From positions 25,710-89,709 of the forward strand of contig DFDR01000154.1 of assembly GCA_002369295.1 (NCBI GenBank): a stretch of DNA of 64,000 bases, read 5' to 3'. The translations under genes were made by a program, and so were the position numbers. Of the stretch, positions 34,987 to 42,722 are shown piece after piece (within the stretch, counting starts at the first letter, position 1; the number at the start of each line of letters is the position of its first letter). This DNA is from Desulfovibrionaceae bacterium UBA3823 (GTDB lineage: Bacteria; Desulfobacterota; Desulfovibrionia; Desulfovibrionales; Desulfovibrionaceae). A model generated the notes under the pieces. It made no database searches. It was given only the letters and a program-made list of their open reading frames with translations, and was not told where the DNA came from.

Positions 34987-36462
34987 TTACAGCTCCCTCT
35001 GCTTGATGTTCTTTTCCTCGACTTCGTAGCCGAGCAGGGGCGGATTGGCTTCGGGATCCATGCCGCTCTGGTAGCCGTCGAAGAGTTCGGCCACGGCGCG
35101 CGCGATCTGCTGGCGCAGGGCCAGGATCGGAATGCCGACGGGACAGGCCCGCTGGCACTCGCCGCAGCCCGTGCAGCGGCCGGCAAGGTGCATGGCGTGA
35201 ATGCACTGGAAGTAGAGCTTTTCGCGGACCGTGTTCTCCTGCGTGATGAAGTGCGGATCGCGGGTCTCGGCGATGCAGTAGTCCTTGCACACGCACATGG
35301 GACAGGCGTTGCGGCAGGCGTAGCAGCGGATGCAGCGGTCCATCTGGCCCTTCCAGAAGCTGAAGCGCTGCTCGAGGCTCATCTTGTCGAGCATGGCGAG
35401 CTCGGGCGGTGTCGCGGGAGAGCCCGCGATGGCCGGGGCTTCGCCGAAGGCCTCGTCGGCGTGCTGGGCCAGGGGCATGGCGCAGTTGTAGCACTTGCCC
35501 TGGGCGCAGTCGGCGATGGCGATGCGGTGCTCCTTGCCGTCGGCCACGATGGTTGCGGCCTGGCCGTCGAAGGAGACGCTGTCGATCTTGCCGTAGCGGC
35601 CCAGCTCCTGGTTGACGCGAGCCATGTCGAAGGTGCCTTCGCAGGGCAGGGCGAAGATGACGACGTTCTCCCTGGGGATGAGGTTCTCCTGCAGGAGCTC
35701 GACGACGGAGCGGGAGTCGCAGCCCTTGCAGACGATGCCGACTTTCTTCAGCTTGTCCTGGGGCTGGTCGCGGCCGATGAGCTGGTTGAGGTAGGTGGCC
35801 GGGTTGTTGACGTTGAAGGGGCCCCAGACGAGCTTGTCGACGTCTTCTTCCGAGCGCATGAAGAGCGGGACGGTGTGGGCCTCGTCGTCGGCCTGCTGCC
35901 AGCCGATGACGACGTCGAGGTCCTTGTCCTGGAAGTGCTTTTTGATGGCGGCCTTGAGCTCGTCGAGCCTGGCGTTCTGGCCGGTGCCGAGGGGACGCAG
36001 GGGCTGCAGGGCCATGTCGGCGACCTGGAGCAGCGGCTCGGCGTTCTCGAGACGGGGCGCGGGGCCGAGCTTGTGGATGCGGTCGGTGAAGTTGGTCACG
36101 ACCTGCTGCCAGCGGGCGCCTTCAGACGCGGAGACCCAGGTGTACTCGAAGCGGCGGTCGTCGATGCCGAGCACCGGGAGGAAGCGCTTGAGCACCTCGA
36201 GGCGGCGGCGGGCAAAGAAGTTGCCGGCCGAGTAGTGGCAGTCGTTGGGGTGGCAGCCGGAGACGAGCACGCCGTCAGCGCCGTTCACGAGAGCCCTGAG
36301 AATGAAGAGGGGGTCGATGCGCCCGGAGCAGGGGACGCGGATGATCCTGAGGTCGGTGGGCTGGGTGGCGCGGGCCACGCCGGCCGTGTCGGCGCCCCCG
36401 TAGGAGCACCAGTTGCACAGGAACGCAACAATCCTGAGCTCTTTGCCTTCTAGAACTGGCAT
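34987..36462 (-). CDS. flxCD: Fused FlxD (MvhD-like) / FlxC iron-sulfur protein
   Basis: A 491-residue fusion. Residues about 1-140 are an MvhD-type domain: IVAFLCNWCSYGGADTAG, RVPCSGRIDPLFILRAL and VSGCHPNDCHYSAGN, the [2Fe-2S] electron-transfer module that docks on HdrA. From about residue 240 a KGCDSRSVVELLQE segment follows and then two [4Fe-4S] motifs, CIRCYACRNACPMCVC and CTGCGECQRACPVGI. In other sulfate reducers these parts are often separate FlxD and FlxC proteins. It overlaps the end of hdrA by 13 bases, so synthesis is coupled to the Hdr core. Confidence 0.85.
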   Translation of the reverse strand: MPVLEGKELRIVAFLCNWCSYGGADTAGVARATQPTDLRIIRVPCSGRIDPLFILRALVNGADGVLVSGCHPNDCHYSAGNFFARRRLEVLKRFLPVLGIDDRRFEYTWVSASEGARWQQVVTNFTDRIHKLGPAPRLENAEPLLQVADMALQPLRPLGTGQNARLDELKAAIKKHFQDKDLDVVIGWQQADDEAHTVPLFMRSEEDVDKLVWGPFNVNNPATYLNQLIGRDQPQDKLKKVGIVCKGCDSRSVVELLQENLIPRENVVIFALPCEGTFDMARVNQELGRYGKIDSVSFDGQAATIVADGKEHRIAIADCAQGKCYNCAMPLAQHADEAFGEAPAIAGSPATPPELAMLDKMSLEQRFSFWKGQMDRCIRCYACRNACPMCVCKDYCIAETRDPHFITQENTVREKLYFQCIHAMHLAGRCTGCGECQRACPVGIPILALRQQIARAVAELFDGYQSGMDPEANPPLLGYEVEEKNIKQREL

Positions 36463-38411
36463 AACGTGTTAACCTCCGCGAGAATCTCGTTGTCGGTGGC
36501 GTGGGAGAGCTGGATGGCACCCTGCGGGCAGGTGGAGGTGCATATGCCGCAGCCCTGGCAGACGGTGTCGATGACCTTGGCTTTGAGCACGCCGCGGAAG
36601 GCCTCTTCCTTGATGGCGCCGAAGGGGCAGCACTTGATGCACTTGCCGCAGTCCACGCACCGGCTGACGTTCACGTGGGCGATCTGCGGGTCGTTTTCCA
36701 GCTTGTCGTGGCTGAAGAGGGCCATGACCTTGGCCGCCGCGCCGGAACCCTGCGAGACGGAGTTCGGGATGTCCTTGGTGCCCTGGCACACGCCGGCGAG
36801 GAACACGCCTGCGGTGTTGGTCTCCACGGGACGCAGCTTGGGATGGCTTTCCATGAAGAAGCCGTACTGGTCGTAGGAGATGCGCAGCTTCTCGGCGAGC
36901 TGCCCGGCGCCCTTGCTGGCGTTGATGCCCACGGCGAGGACGACGAGGTCGCAGGTCACCTGGACGGGCTGGCCGAGCAGGGTGTCCGCGCCGCAGACCA
37001 CGTACTGGCCGTTGCCGTCGGGGTAGATTTTGGACACGCGGCCGCGGATGTACTCGACGCCGTACTCTTCGACGGCGCGGCGGGTGAACTCGTCGTAGCC
37101 CTTGCCCACGGAGCGGATGTCCATATAGAAGACGTAGGGCTGGGAATCAGGGATGTGGTCCTTGGTGAGGACGGCCTGCTTGGCCGTGTACATGCAGCAG
37201 AAGCCGGAGCACAGCGGCCGGCCGATGGACTTGTCTCTGGAGCCGACGCACTGGATGAAGACGACCTTCTTGGGCTCCTTGTGGTCGGAGGGGCGCACGA
37301 TGTGGCCGCCGGTGGGGCCGGAGGCGTTGAGCATGCGCTCGTACTGCAGGGAGGTGATGACGTCGGGGTACTTGCCGCCGCCGTACTGCTCGTACACGGT
37401 CCAGTCCATGAGATCGTAGCCGGTGGCGGCGATGACGGCGCCCACCTTCTCGGTGATGATCTCGTCCTTCATCTCGTAGTTGATGGCCTTGGTGGGGCAC
37501 ACCTTGGCGCAGACGCCGCATTTGCCCGTGGTGAGCTTCCTGCAGTAGTCGGGATTGATGGAGGCGCGTTTCGGAATGGCCTGGGGGAAGGGGATGTTGA
37601 TGGCGGTGGTGAAGCCCACGTTCTCGTTGAAGCGGTCAGGCACCTTCTTGCTCGGGCACTTCTCGGTGCAGGTGCCGCAGCCGGTGCACTGGGACCAGTC
37701 GACGTAGGTGGCGCGCTTCCTGATCTTGACGTCGAAGTTGCCCACGTAGCCGGAGATGTCCTCGATCTCGGAGTACGCGTAGAGGGTGATGTTGGGGTTC
37801 TGGGACACGTCCACCATCTTGGGGCCGAGAATGCAGGCCGCGCAGTCGACGGTGGGGAAGGTCTTGTCGAGCTTGGCCATCTTGCCGCCGATGGTGGGCT
37901 CGCGCTCGACCATGACGACCTGGATGCCGGCGTCGGCGCAGTCGAGGGCTGCCTGGATGCCGGCAACGCCGCCGCCGATGACGAGCACGCGCTTGTTGAT
38001 GTCGAAGCGCTGGGCGAAGAGCGGGCGGTTGTTGCGCAGCTTCGCCACGGCGATGCTGACGAGCTCGGTGGCCTTGTTGGTGTTGGGCTCCTTGTCCTTG
38101 CCGATCCAGGAGACATGCTCGCGGATGTTCGCCATTTCGAACATGTACCGGTTCAGGCCGGCGCGCTCGACGGTGCGGCGGAAGGTGGGCTCGTGCATGC
38201 GCGGAGAGCAGGAGGCAACGACGACGCCGGTGAGGCGGTGCTCGTGGATGGCCTGCTCGATGGCGGCCTGGCCGGGTTCGGCGCAGGTGTACATCAGGTC
38301 GGTGGCGTAGACGACTTCAGGGAAGTCGAGAGCATTTTTGGCGACCTGGGCACAGTCGACTGTGCCTGCGATGTTGCTGCCGCAGTGGCAGACGAAAACG
38401 CCTATCCTCAT
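36450..38411 (-). CDS. hdrA: Heterodisulfide reductase subunit A-like flavoprotein HdrA
   Basis: A 653-residue iron-sulfur flavoprotein, the electron-bifurcating core of Hdr complexes. Seen: N-terminal CHCGSNIAGTVD, VASCSPRMHEPTFR, FAD-binding RVLVIGGGVAGIQAALD, PTVDCAACILGPKM, [4Fe-4S] motifs CTGCGTCTEKCP and CGVCAKVCP in the middle, and two more at the C-terminus (CVDCGKCIKCCP, CQGCGICTSTCP). Length is the full bacterial HdrA size. It overlaps hdrB by ATGA and flxCD by 13 bases. Confidence 0.95.
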   Translation of the reverse strand: MRIGVFVCHCGSNIAGTVDCAQVAKNALDFPEVVYATDLMYTCAEPGQAAIEQAIHEHRLTGVVVASCSPRMHEPTFRRTVERAGLNRYMFEMANIREHVSWIGKDKEPNTNKATELVSIAVAKLRNNRPLFAQRFDINKRVLVIGGGVAGIQAALDCADAGIQVVMVEREPTIGGKMAKLDKTFPTVDCAACILGPKMVDVSQNPNITLYAYSEIEDISGYVGNFDVKIRKRATYVDWSQCTGCGTCTEKCPSKKVPDRFNENVGFTTAINIPFPQAIPKRASINPDYCRKLTTGKCGVCAKVCPTKAINYEMKDEIITEKVGAVIAATGYDLMDWTVYEQYGGGKYPDVITSLQYERMLNASGPTGGHIVRPSDHKEPKKVVFIQCVGSRDKSIGRPLCSGFCCMYTAKQAVLTKDHIPDSQPYVFYMDIRSVGKGYDEFTRRAVEEYGVEYIRGRVSKIYPDGNGQYVVCGADTLLGQPVQVTCDLVVLAVGINASKGAGQLAEKLRISYDQYGFFMESHPKLRPVETNTAGVFLAGVCQGTKDIPNSVSQGSGAAAKVMALFSHDKLENDPQIAHVNVSRCVDCGKCIKCCPFGAIKEEAFRGVLKAKVIDTVCQGCGICTSTCPQGAIQLSHATDNEILAEVNTLCQF

Positions 38412-39322
38412 GCCTTGCCTCCTTGGGCGGCTTCCTGGGCCGCGGTGCTGAGGGCGTGGATCTTGTCGGTGATCCTGTCGGCGCTGACGCAGAGCTTGTT
38501 CAGGCCGAGGCTGTCAGCGTCGCAGCCGAAGGCGATGCCCATGAGCTGCGTGAAGTAGAGAACGGGAATGTTGAACTTGGTCCCTTCGGCTTTGCCGGCC
38601 TGCTTCTGGCGCAGGTCAAGGTTCATCTGGCAGAGGGGGCAGCACACGGCGATGCAGTCGGCGCCCATGTTGGTCGCAAGCTGCAGGATGCGTCCGGAGT
38701 TGCGGGCCGTCAGGGGGCGGTGCGGAATGCCGGCGGAGGCGCCGCAGCACTCGGTTTTCAGCGGGAAGTCGAGGATGTCGTCCGCGCCGCAGCTGGCGAG
38801 CAGGCTTTCCATGAGCGTGGGGTTCTCAGGATCGCCGAACTGCATGAGCTCGGCGGGCCGGCTCATGAGGCAGCCGTAGTAGGGGGCGATTTTGATGCCG
38901 GCGAGGGACTGGGTCGCGCGGCTCTTGATCTGGTCGGAGTCGCACTGCTGCGCGATGAGCTGCATGACGGAGGTCATCTCCGGCAGCTCCTCGGGGGCGG
39001 GCTCGTCGAGCAGCTCGTTCACACGGGTGCGGAAGTCGGGATCCTGCATGCGCACGTAGGCGTGCTTGTGGTTGGAAAGACAGGAGGGACAGGAAGTGGC
39101 AATGAGGTCCGCGCCCTGCCTCGCCGCCAGGGCGAGGTTGCGGGTGCACAGGGCCGTGGAGAGGTCCGTGGCGACCGCATGGGCGGGCGTGGAGCCGCAG
39201 CAGTTCCAGTCGGCGATTTCGACAGTCTTGATGCCCAGGGCCTTCAGGACCGCCTGGGTGGAAAGTTCGTAGTCAAGGGAGGAACCCTTGGCCGAACATC
39301 CGGGATAGTAGGCTATTTTCAT
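38408..39322 (-). CDS. hdrB: Heterodisulfide reductase subunit B-like HdrB
   Basis: A 304-residue protein with the two CCG domains that hold the noncubane [4Fe-4S] clusters where disulfides are reduced. Seen: YYPGCSAKGSSLDYE, WNCCGSTPAH, CPSCLSNHK, YYGCLMSRP, ECCGASAGIPH and CCPLCQMNL. Length is normal. In sulfate reducers the disulfide partner is proposed to be DsrC or another thiol protein. ATGA overlaps join it to hdrC upstream and hdrA downstream. Confidence 0.95.
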   Translation of the reverse strand: MKIAYYPGCSAKGSSLDYELSTQAVLKALGIKTVEIADWNCCGSTPAHAVATDLSTALCTRNLALAARQGADLIATSCPSCLSNHKHAYVRMQDPDFRTRVNELLDEPAPEELPEMTSVMQLIAQQCDSDQIKSRATQSLAGIKIAPYYGCLMSRPAELMQFGDPENPTLMESLLASCGADDILDFPLKTECCGASAGIPHRPLTARNSGRILQLATNMGADCIAVCCPLCQMNLDLRQKQAGKAEGTKFNIPVLYFTQLMGIAFGCDADSLGLNKLCVSADRITDKIHALSTAAQEAAQGGKA

Positions 39323-39906
39323 GGACGGACTCCCTCGCGCTTGGCGCGTTCCTGGTAGCGCTTGAAGATGCGCCCGACGGCTTCAACGCTTTCCTTGCTG
39401 GGGATGACGTGGGGCTTGAGGCCGAGCTTCTGCTTCATGAGGGCCTTGGGAGCCAGATCGACGTCGGTCCAGAAGCGCAGGGAGCGCAGCATGTACAGGG
39501 CCATGGTGCCGATCTCGTAGCTGCGTCCGAAGGCGCGGACGGTGTCCAGGAAGGAGAGCCAGAATTTCTCGACGCGCTTGACGCCGACCTTGTTGGTGCG
39601 GCGGGCCATGTGGCGCAGGGTCTCCATGACGCCGGCGATGTCGATGCTGTTGGGGCAGCGCAGGGAGCAGGTGCTGCAGGACAGGCACATGTAGATGGCC
39701 TGGGAGCCGAGCACTTTGTCCCTGAGGCCCAGCTGGATGCCGCGCATGACCTGGTTGGGCATCATGTCGTAGTCGAGCGCGGCGGGGCAGCCGGCGGTGC
39801 AGTTGCCGCACTGGTAGCAGTTGCTGATGTTCTGTCCGCTTTCAGCTTCCACTTCCTGCTGGAAGGTGGGATCTTTCGAACGGATGAGGTCGATGGTTTC
39901 GTTCAT
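39319..39906 (-). CDS. hdrC: Heterodisulfide reductase subunit C-like HdrC
   Basis: A 195-residue ferredoxin-like subunit with two [4Fe-4S] motifs, CYQCGNCTAGCP and CLSCSTCSLRCP, which passes electrons from HdrA to HdrB. The start at 39906 is preceded by TCGGAGGAAAATTG, an excellent ribosome-binding site, so the longer upstream open frame is rejected. It is the first gene of the operon hdrC-hdrB-hdrA-flxCD-flxB-flxA. In Desulfovibrio vulgaris an alcohol dehydrogenase gene lies next to such an operon; none is seen here. Confidence 0.93.
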   Translation of the reverse strand: MNETIDLIRSKDPTFQQEVEAESGQNISNCYQCGNCTAGCPAALDYDMMPNQVMRGIQLGLRDKVLGSQAIYMCLSCSTCSLRCPNSIDIAGVMETLRHMARRTNKVGVKRVEKFWLSFLDTVRAFGRSYEIGTMALYMLRSLRFWTDVDLAPKALMKQKLGLKPHVIPSKESVEAVGRIFKRYQERAKREGVRP

Positions 39907-40229
39907 CAATTTTCCTCCGACGCGGCGCCTGCGGGGCAGGTCCGCATAAAGGCTCGTGGCCGTGGCGATCTTCGCGGCGAAGGGCCGGCAGGGATGCCTC
40001 ATGCCGGGCGCCTTCGCGAAAAGACAGGGATAGCCCTTCCCCTGGCGTCCAGACCTCCATGGGAGTGGAACGAAAAGGCAGGAAGCGCCTTTGAGGACAC
40101 AGGGGGCTCCTTCTATCTTACGATTATTGCAGGGCAAAGGCTAGTCTTTGCCCTGAATGTGCCGCTGTGAGCTTCCGGGTGCAGCGCCCGCCTTCCCGAG
40201 AGGATCCAGGCAGGCGCGCCGAAGGGCGG
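39907..40229. other. Leader region of hdr-flx operon
   Basis: The 323 bases between the aroQ-like gene and hdrC (both leftward) hold the probable hdr operon promoter. A hairpin (40130-40155) lies in it. An A/T-rich stretch near 40105-40130 could contain a -10 element, but no clear -35/-10 pair is visible by eye. No gene is supported. Confidence 0.5.
40130..40155 (-). terminator. Perfect hairpin between aroQ-like gene and hdrC
   Basis: CAGGGCAAAG-(6-base loop)-CTTTGCCCTG, a 10-bp perfect stem. On the leftward transcript it is followed by CAATAATCG rather than a U-run, so it may be a weak terminator of the aroQ-like gene or part of the hdr operon leader. Confidence 0.4.
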
Positions 40230-40757
40230 CTAGTTGAAGGCGAAGGGATCAATGAAGCCGCGCCCGCCCGGCTTTTCGCCGTGGACCTCCTCGGCACGCC
40301 GCCGGATGTCGTCGCGCTCGCGCACGGCTTCGTCCAGAGCCATGAGTCCCAGGGCGTAGCTGTAGGCGCCGAAGCCCTCGATGCAGCCGCAGCAGGCCGG
40401 CGCGATGACGGACTTGCGCCGGAATTCCTCGCGGCCGGAGACGTGGGACATGTGCACCTCGACCACGGGAAAGGGCAGGATGTCGAGGGCGTCCAGAATG
40501 CCGTAGCTGTAGTGGGTCCAGGCGCCGGCGTTGACGACGATGCCTCTCGTGCCGTCGTCGAGGGAGCGGTGGATGCGCTCCACGAAACCCGCCTCGCTGT
40601 TGGTCTGGTAGCACTCTATCTTCACGCCCATCTGGCCGGCGTAGCTGTAGAGGAGCTTGTTGATGTCTTCGAGGGTTGCCGTTCCGTAGACGGCGGGGTC
40701 GCGCCTGCCGAACATGTTGAGGTTGATGCCGTGGAGGATGAGATAGTCGTGCTGCAT
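40230..40757 (-). CDS. aroQ: Type II 3-dehydroquinate dehydratase-like protein
   Basis: A 175-residue protein of the AroQ dodecameric dehydroquinase family, which dehydrates 3-dehydroquinate in the shikimate pathway. It shows LHGINLNMFGRRDPAVYG (catalytic Arg and Tyr region), VNAGAWTHYSYGILDAL, VEVHMSH and REEFRRKS. The usual NPGAYTH is NAGAWTH and the usual E-V-H-x-S-N is EVHMSH, so substrate-contact residues differ while the catalytic His positions remain. The C-terminus is about 20-25 residues longer than the family core. It could be the normal enzyme in a divergent lineage or a paralogue with another substrate. Confidence 0.75.
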   Translation of the reverse strand: MQHDYLILHGINLNMFGRRDPAVYGTATLEDINKLLYSYAGQMGVKIECYQTNSEAGFVERIHRSLDDGTRGIVVNAGAWTHYSYGILDALDILPFPVVEVHMSHVSGREEFRRKSVIAPACCGCIEGFGAYSYALGLMALDEAVRERDDIRRRAEEVHGEKPGGRGFIDPFAFN

Positions 40758-40816
40758 GGCGGTCTCCGGGACGGCGCGGAAAGGGTGCTTGCTCCGCGCC
40801 GGAAGGGGGATGCGGA

Positions 40817-40855
40817 CAGGCCCGCCGTCCGGACAGCCTCCGGGCGGCGGGCCTG
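40817..40855 (-). terminator. GC-rich inverted repeat after the aminotransferase gene
   Basis: CAGGCCCGCCG at 40817-40827 and CGGCGGGCCTG at 40845-40855 form an 11-bp perfect stem. It lies between the leftward aminotransferase and aroQ-like genes; no U-run follows leftward. Confidence 0.4.
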
Positions 40856-40879
40856 CCGAAAAAGCCCGAACCTGGCGTG

Positions 40880-42073
40880 CTAGGCGAACTTGGCGCGGGC
40901 CTTGGCAAAGCCTTCGGCCGAATTGCGGATCACCTTCTCATCGACGCAGAAGGCAAGCCTGAAGAAGCCGGGGCAGCCGAAGCCGGAGCCGGGCACGCCG
41001 AGGACGCGCTCTTCGGCGAGGGCTGCCACGAAGGCCTTGTCGTCGCCGCCGGGAGCCTTGGGGAAGAAGTAGAAGGCGCCCTTGGGCAGGGTGAATTCGA
41101 TGCCGGCCTGAGTCAGCACGTCGGCCATGGCGTCGCGGCGGCGCAGGTAGACGTCCCTGTCGACGGCGCTGCCGAGGGCGGCCACCATGATGTGCTGGCC
41201 GACGATGGGGGCGTTGACGTAGCCCAGAATGCGGTTGGTGAGGGTGATGGCTGCCATGAGCTCGGCGCGCTCCTCGAGCAGCGGGGAGAGGGCCGCGTAG
41301 CCTATGCGCTCGCCGGGCAGGGACATGTTCTTGGAGAAGGAGCTCAAGACCACGGCGTAGCGGTAGAGCGGCAGCACGGAGGGCACCTCGCAGCCGTCGT
41401 AGGCCAGGAAGCGGTAGGGTTCGTCGCAGAGCAGCCAGATGGGATGGCCGACTTCGGCGCTCTTGCGCTCGAGCAGGGCGCAGATGGCCTTCATCTCGTC
41501 CAGGGTGTAGACGACGCCCGTCGGATTGTTGGGGGAGTTGACGATGACCGCGCGGGTCTTGGCGGAAATGGCCTTTTCGAGGGCCTCGACGTCGGGGCGG
41601 AAGGTGTCCTTCTGCGTCATGACGCGGGTAAGATGCCCCCCGTGGTTGGCCACGTAGAAGTCGTACTCGACGAAGTAGGGGGCGAAGGCGATGAGCTCCT
41701 CGCCGGGGTTGAAGACGGCTCTGAGGACGGCGTTGAGCGCCGAGGCCGCGCCCGCGCTGAGCAGCACGTCGCCGGCTGCCAGCTCCACGCCCTGATCGGC
41801 GGAGATCCACTTGGCGAGCGCCTCCCTGGCCCAGGGGGCGCCGGCGTTGGGCGTGTAGCCGAAGGAGAAGGGCTTGCCGGCGCTTTCGGCAAAGGCCTTG
41901 AGGCCGTCGACGACGGCCTTGGGCGCAGGCAGATCGGGGTTGCCGAGGGAGAAGTCGTAGACCTTGTCCTCGCCGTACTGCTTTTTGAGCTGAATGCCCT
42001 GCTCAAACATCTTGCGGATCATGGAGGAATTGGCCATGTAGCCTTGGACGGCGCTGGAAAGAAGTTGTGCCAT
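40880..42073 (-). CDS. PLP-dependent class I/II aminotransferase
   Basis: A 397-residue fold-type I aminotransferase. Features: FSLGNPDLPAP near the N-terminus, NSPNNPTGVVY (Asn), LLCDEPYRFLAY (Asp and Tyr), and the Schiff-base Lys in VLSSFSKNMSLPGERIGY, then the C-terminal Arg near FFRLAFCVD. Length is normal for aspartate/aromatic aminotransferases. The substrate is not determined by the motifs; position beside a dehydroquinase-like gene hints at amino-acid synthesis. The ATG at 42073 is divergent from the lipoprotein gene at 42156. Confidence 0.88.
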   Translation of the reverse strand: MAQLLSSAVQGYMANSSMIRKMFEQGIQLKKQYGEDKVYDFSLGNPDLPAPKAVVDGLKAFAESAGKPFSFGYTPNAGAPWAREALAKWISADQGVELAAGDVLLSAGAASALNAVLRAVFNPGEELIAFAPYFVEYDFYVANHGGHLTRVMTQKDTFRPDVEALEKAISAKTRAVIVNSPNNPTGVVYTLDEMKAICALLERKSAEVGHPIWLLCDEPYRFLAYDGCEVPSVLPLYRYAVVLSSFSKNMSLPGERIGYAALSPLLEERAELMAAITLTNRILGYVNAPIVGQHIMVAALGSAVDRDVYLRRRDAMADVLTQAGIEFTLPKGAFYFFPKAPGGDDKAFVAALAEERVLGVPGSGFGCPGFFRLAFCVDEKVIRNSAEGFAKARAKFA

Positions 42074-42155
42074 GTAACGAGACTCCTTGAATTCTTGTCT
42101 TCCTGTGGCGGTTAGGGTAGTACAGGCAAGCTACATTTTTTTTCGGGAGGTTTCC

Positions 42156-42599
42156 ATGTCCCAGATTTCCCCTTGCCGGCGGGCTCTGCCTGCATTCCTC
42201 GCGGTCTTTGCCCTTGCCGGTGGCTGCAGCTGGCAGGATGCTCCCGAGGAAAGCGGGATGCACGTCACTGCAGAAGTGCACGAGGTCCACTACTGCTCGA
42301 AGTTCTCTCCCGAGATCACCATCGCCAACCCGCCGCATGACACGGACTACTACGAAGTCCGTCTGGATCGCCTCGGCGAGAGCGGCTTGTTCATGGGTGG
42401 CGGAACCTGGCGCTTCAACGGGCTTGCCGATGACGGCATGGACTCCATTCCCGAGGGTGCCCTGACGAACAGCTACCGCGGCCCCTGCCCCAAGAAGGGG
42501 GAGACCGCCCAGTACATGTTTACGGTGGCGGCCCGCAAGTCCGGCGTCGCTGCGCCGCTGGAAACCGCCACCTACGTCTTTACGGTGGAAAAGCCCTAG
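42156..42599 (+). CDS. Small lipoprotein, possible PEBP/YbhB-like fold
   Basis: A 147-residue protein with a signal sequence (PCRRALPAFLAVFALAGGC) and lipobox Cys at about residue 25. The mature part has FSPEITIANPP at the start and YRGPCPKKGETAQYMFTVAA near the end, echoing the S-P-x-h-x-W and Y-x-G-P-x-P-x-x-G motifs of phosphatidylethanolamine-binding (YbhB/Raf-kinase-inhibitor-like) proteins, but the D-x-D-x-P and H-W ligand loop is not seen. CGGGAGG lies 7 bases before the ATG at 42156. It is followed by a terminator hairpin. Confidence 0.65.
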   Translation: MSQISPCRRALPAFLAVFALAGGCSWQDAPEESGMHVTAEVHEVHYCSKFSPEITIANPPHDTDYYEVRLDRLGESGLFMGGGTWRFNGLADDGMDSIPEGALTNSYRGPCPKKGETAQYMFTVAARKSGVAAPLETATYVFTVEKP

Positions 42600-42644
42600 A
42601 CAAGGGCTGGCCGGGGGGGCCTCCCCGGAGCCGGAGCCTTTCAA

Positions 42645-42685
42645 AAAGCGCCTGCCGGACCGTTGCGCGGTTCGGCAGGCGCTTT
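42645..42685. terminator. Bidirectional terminator between lipoprotein and CM/EPSPS-like genes
   Basis: AAAGCGCCTGCCG at 42645-42657 pairs with CGGCAGGCGCTTT at 42673-42685 (13-bp perfect stem, extended by GACC/GGTT). Leftward transcripts run into TTTTTGA. It separates convergent genes. Confidence 0.8.
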
Positions 42686-42722
42686 GCGTTCTCTCAGGGG
42701 GGGGCTCCCAGGGGGATGCGGA

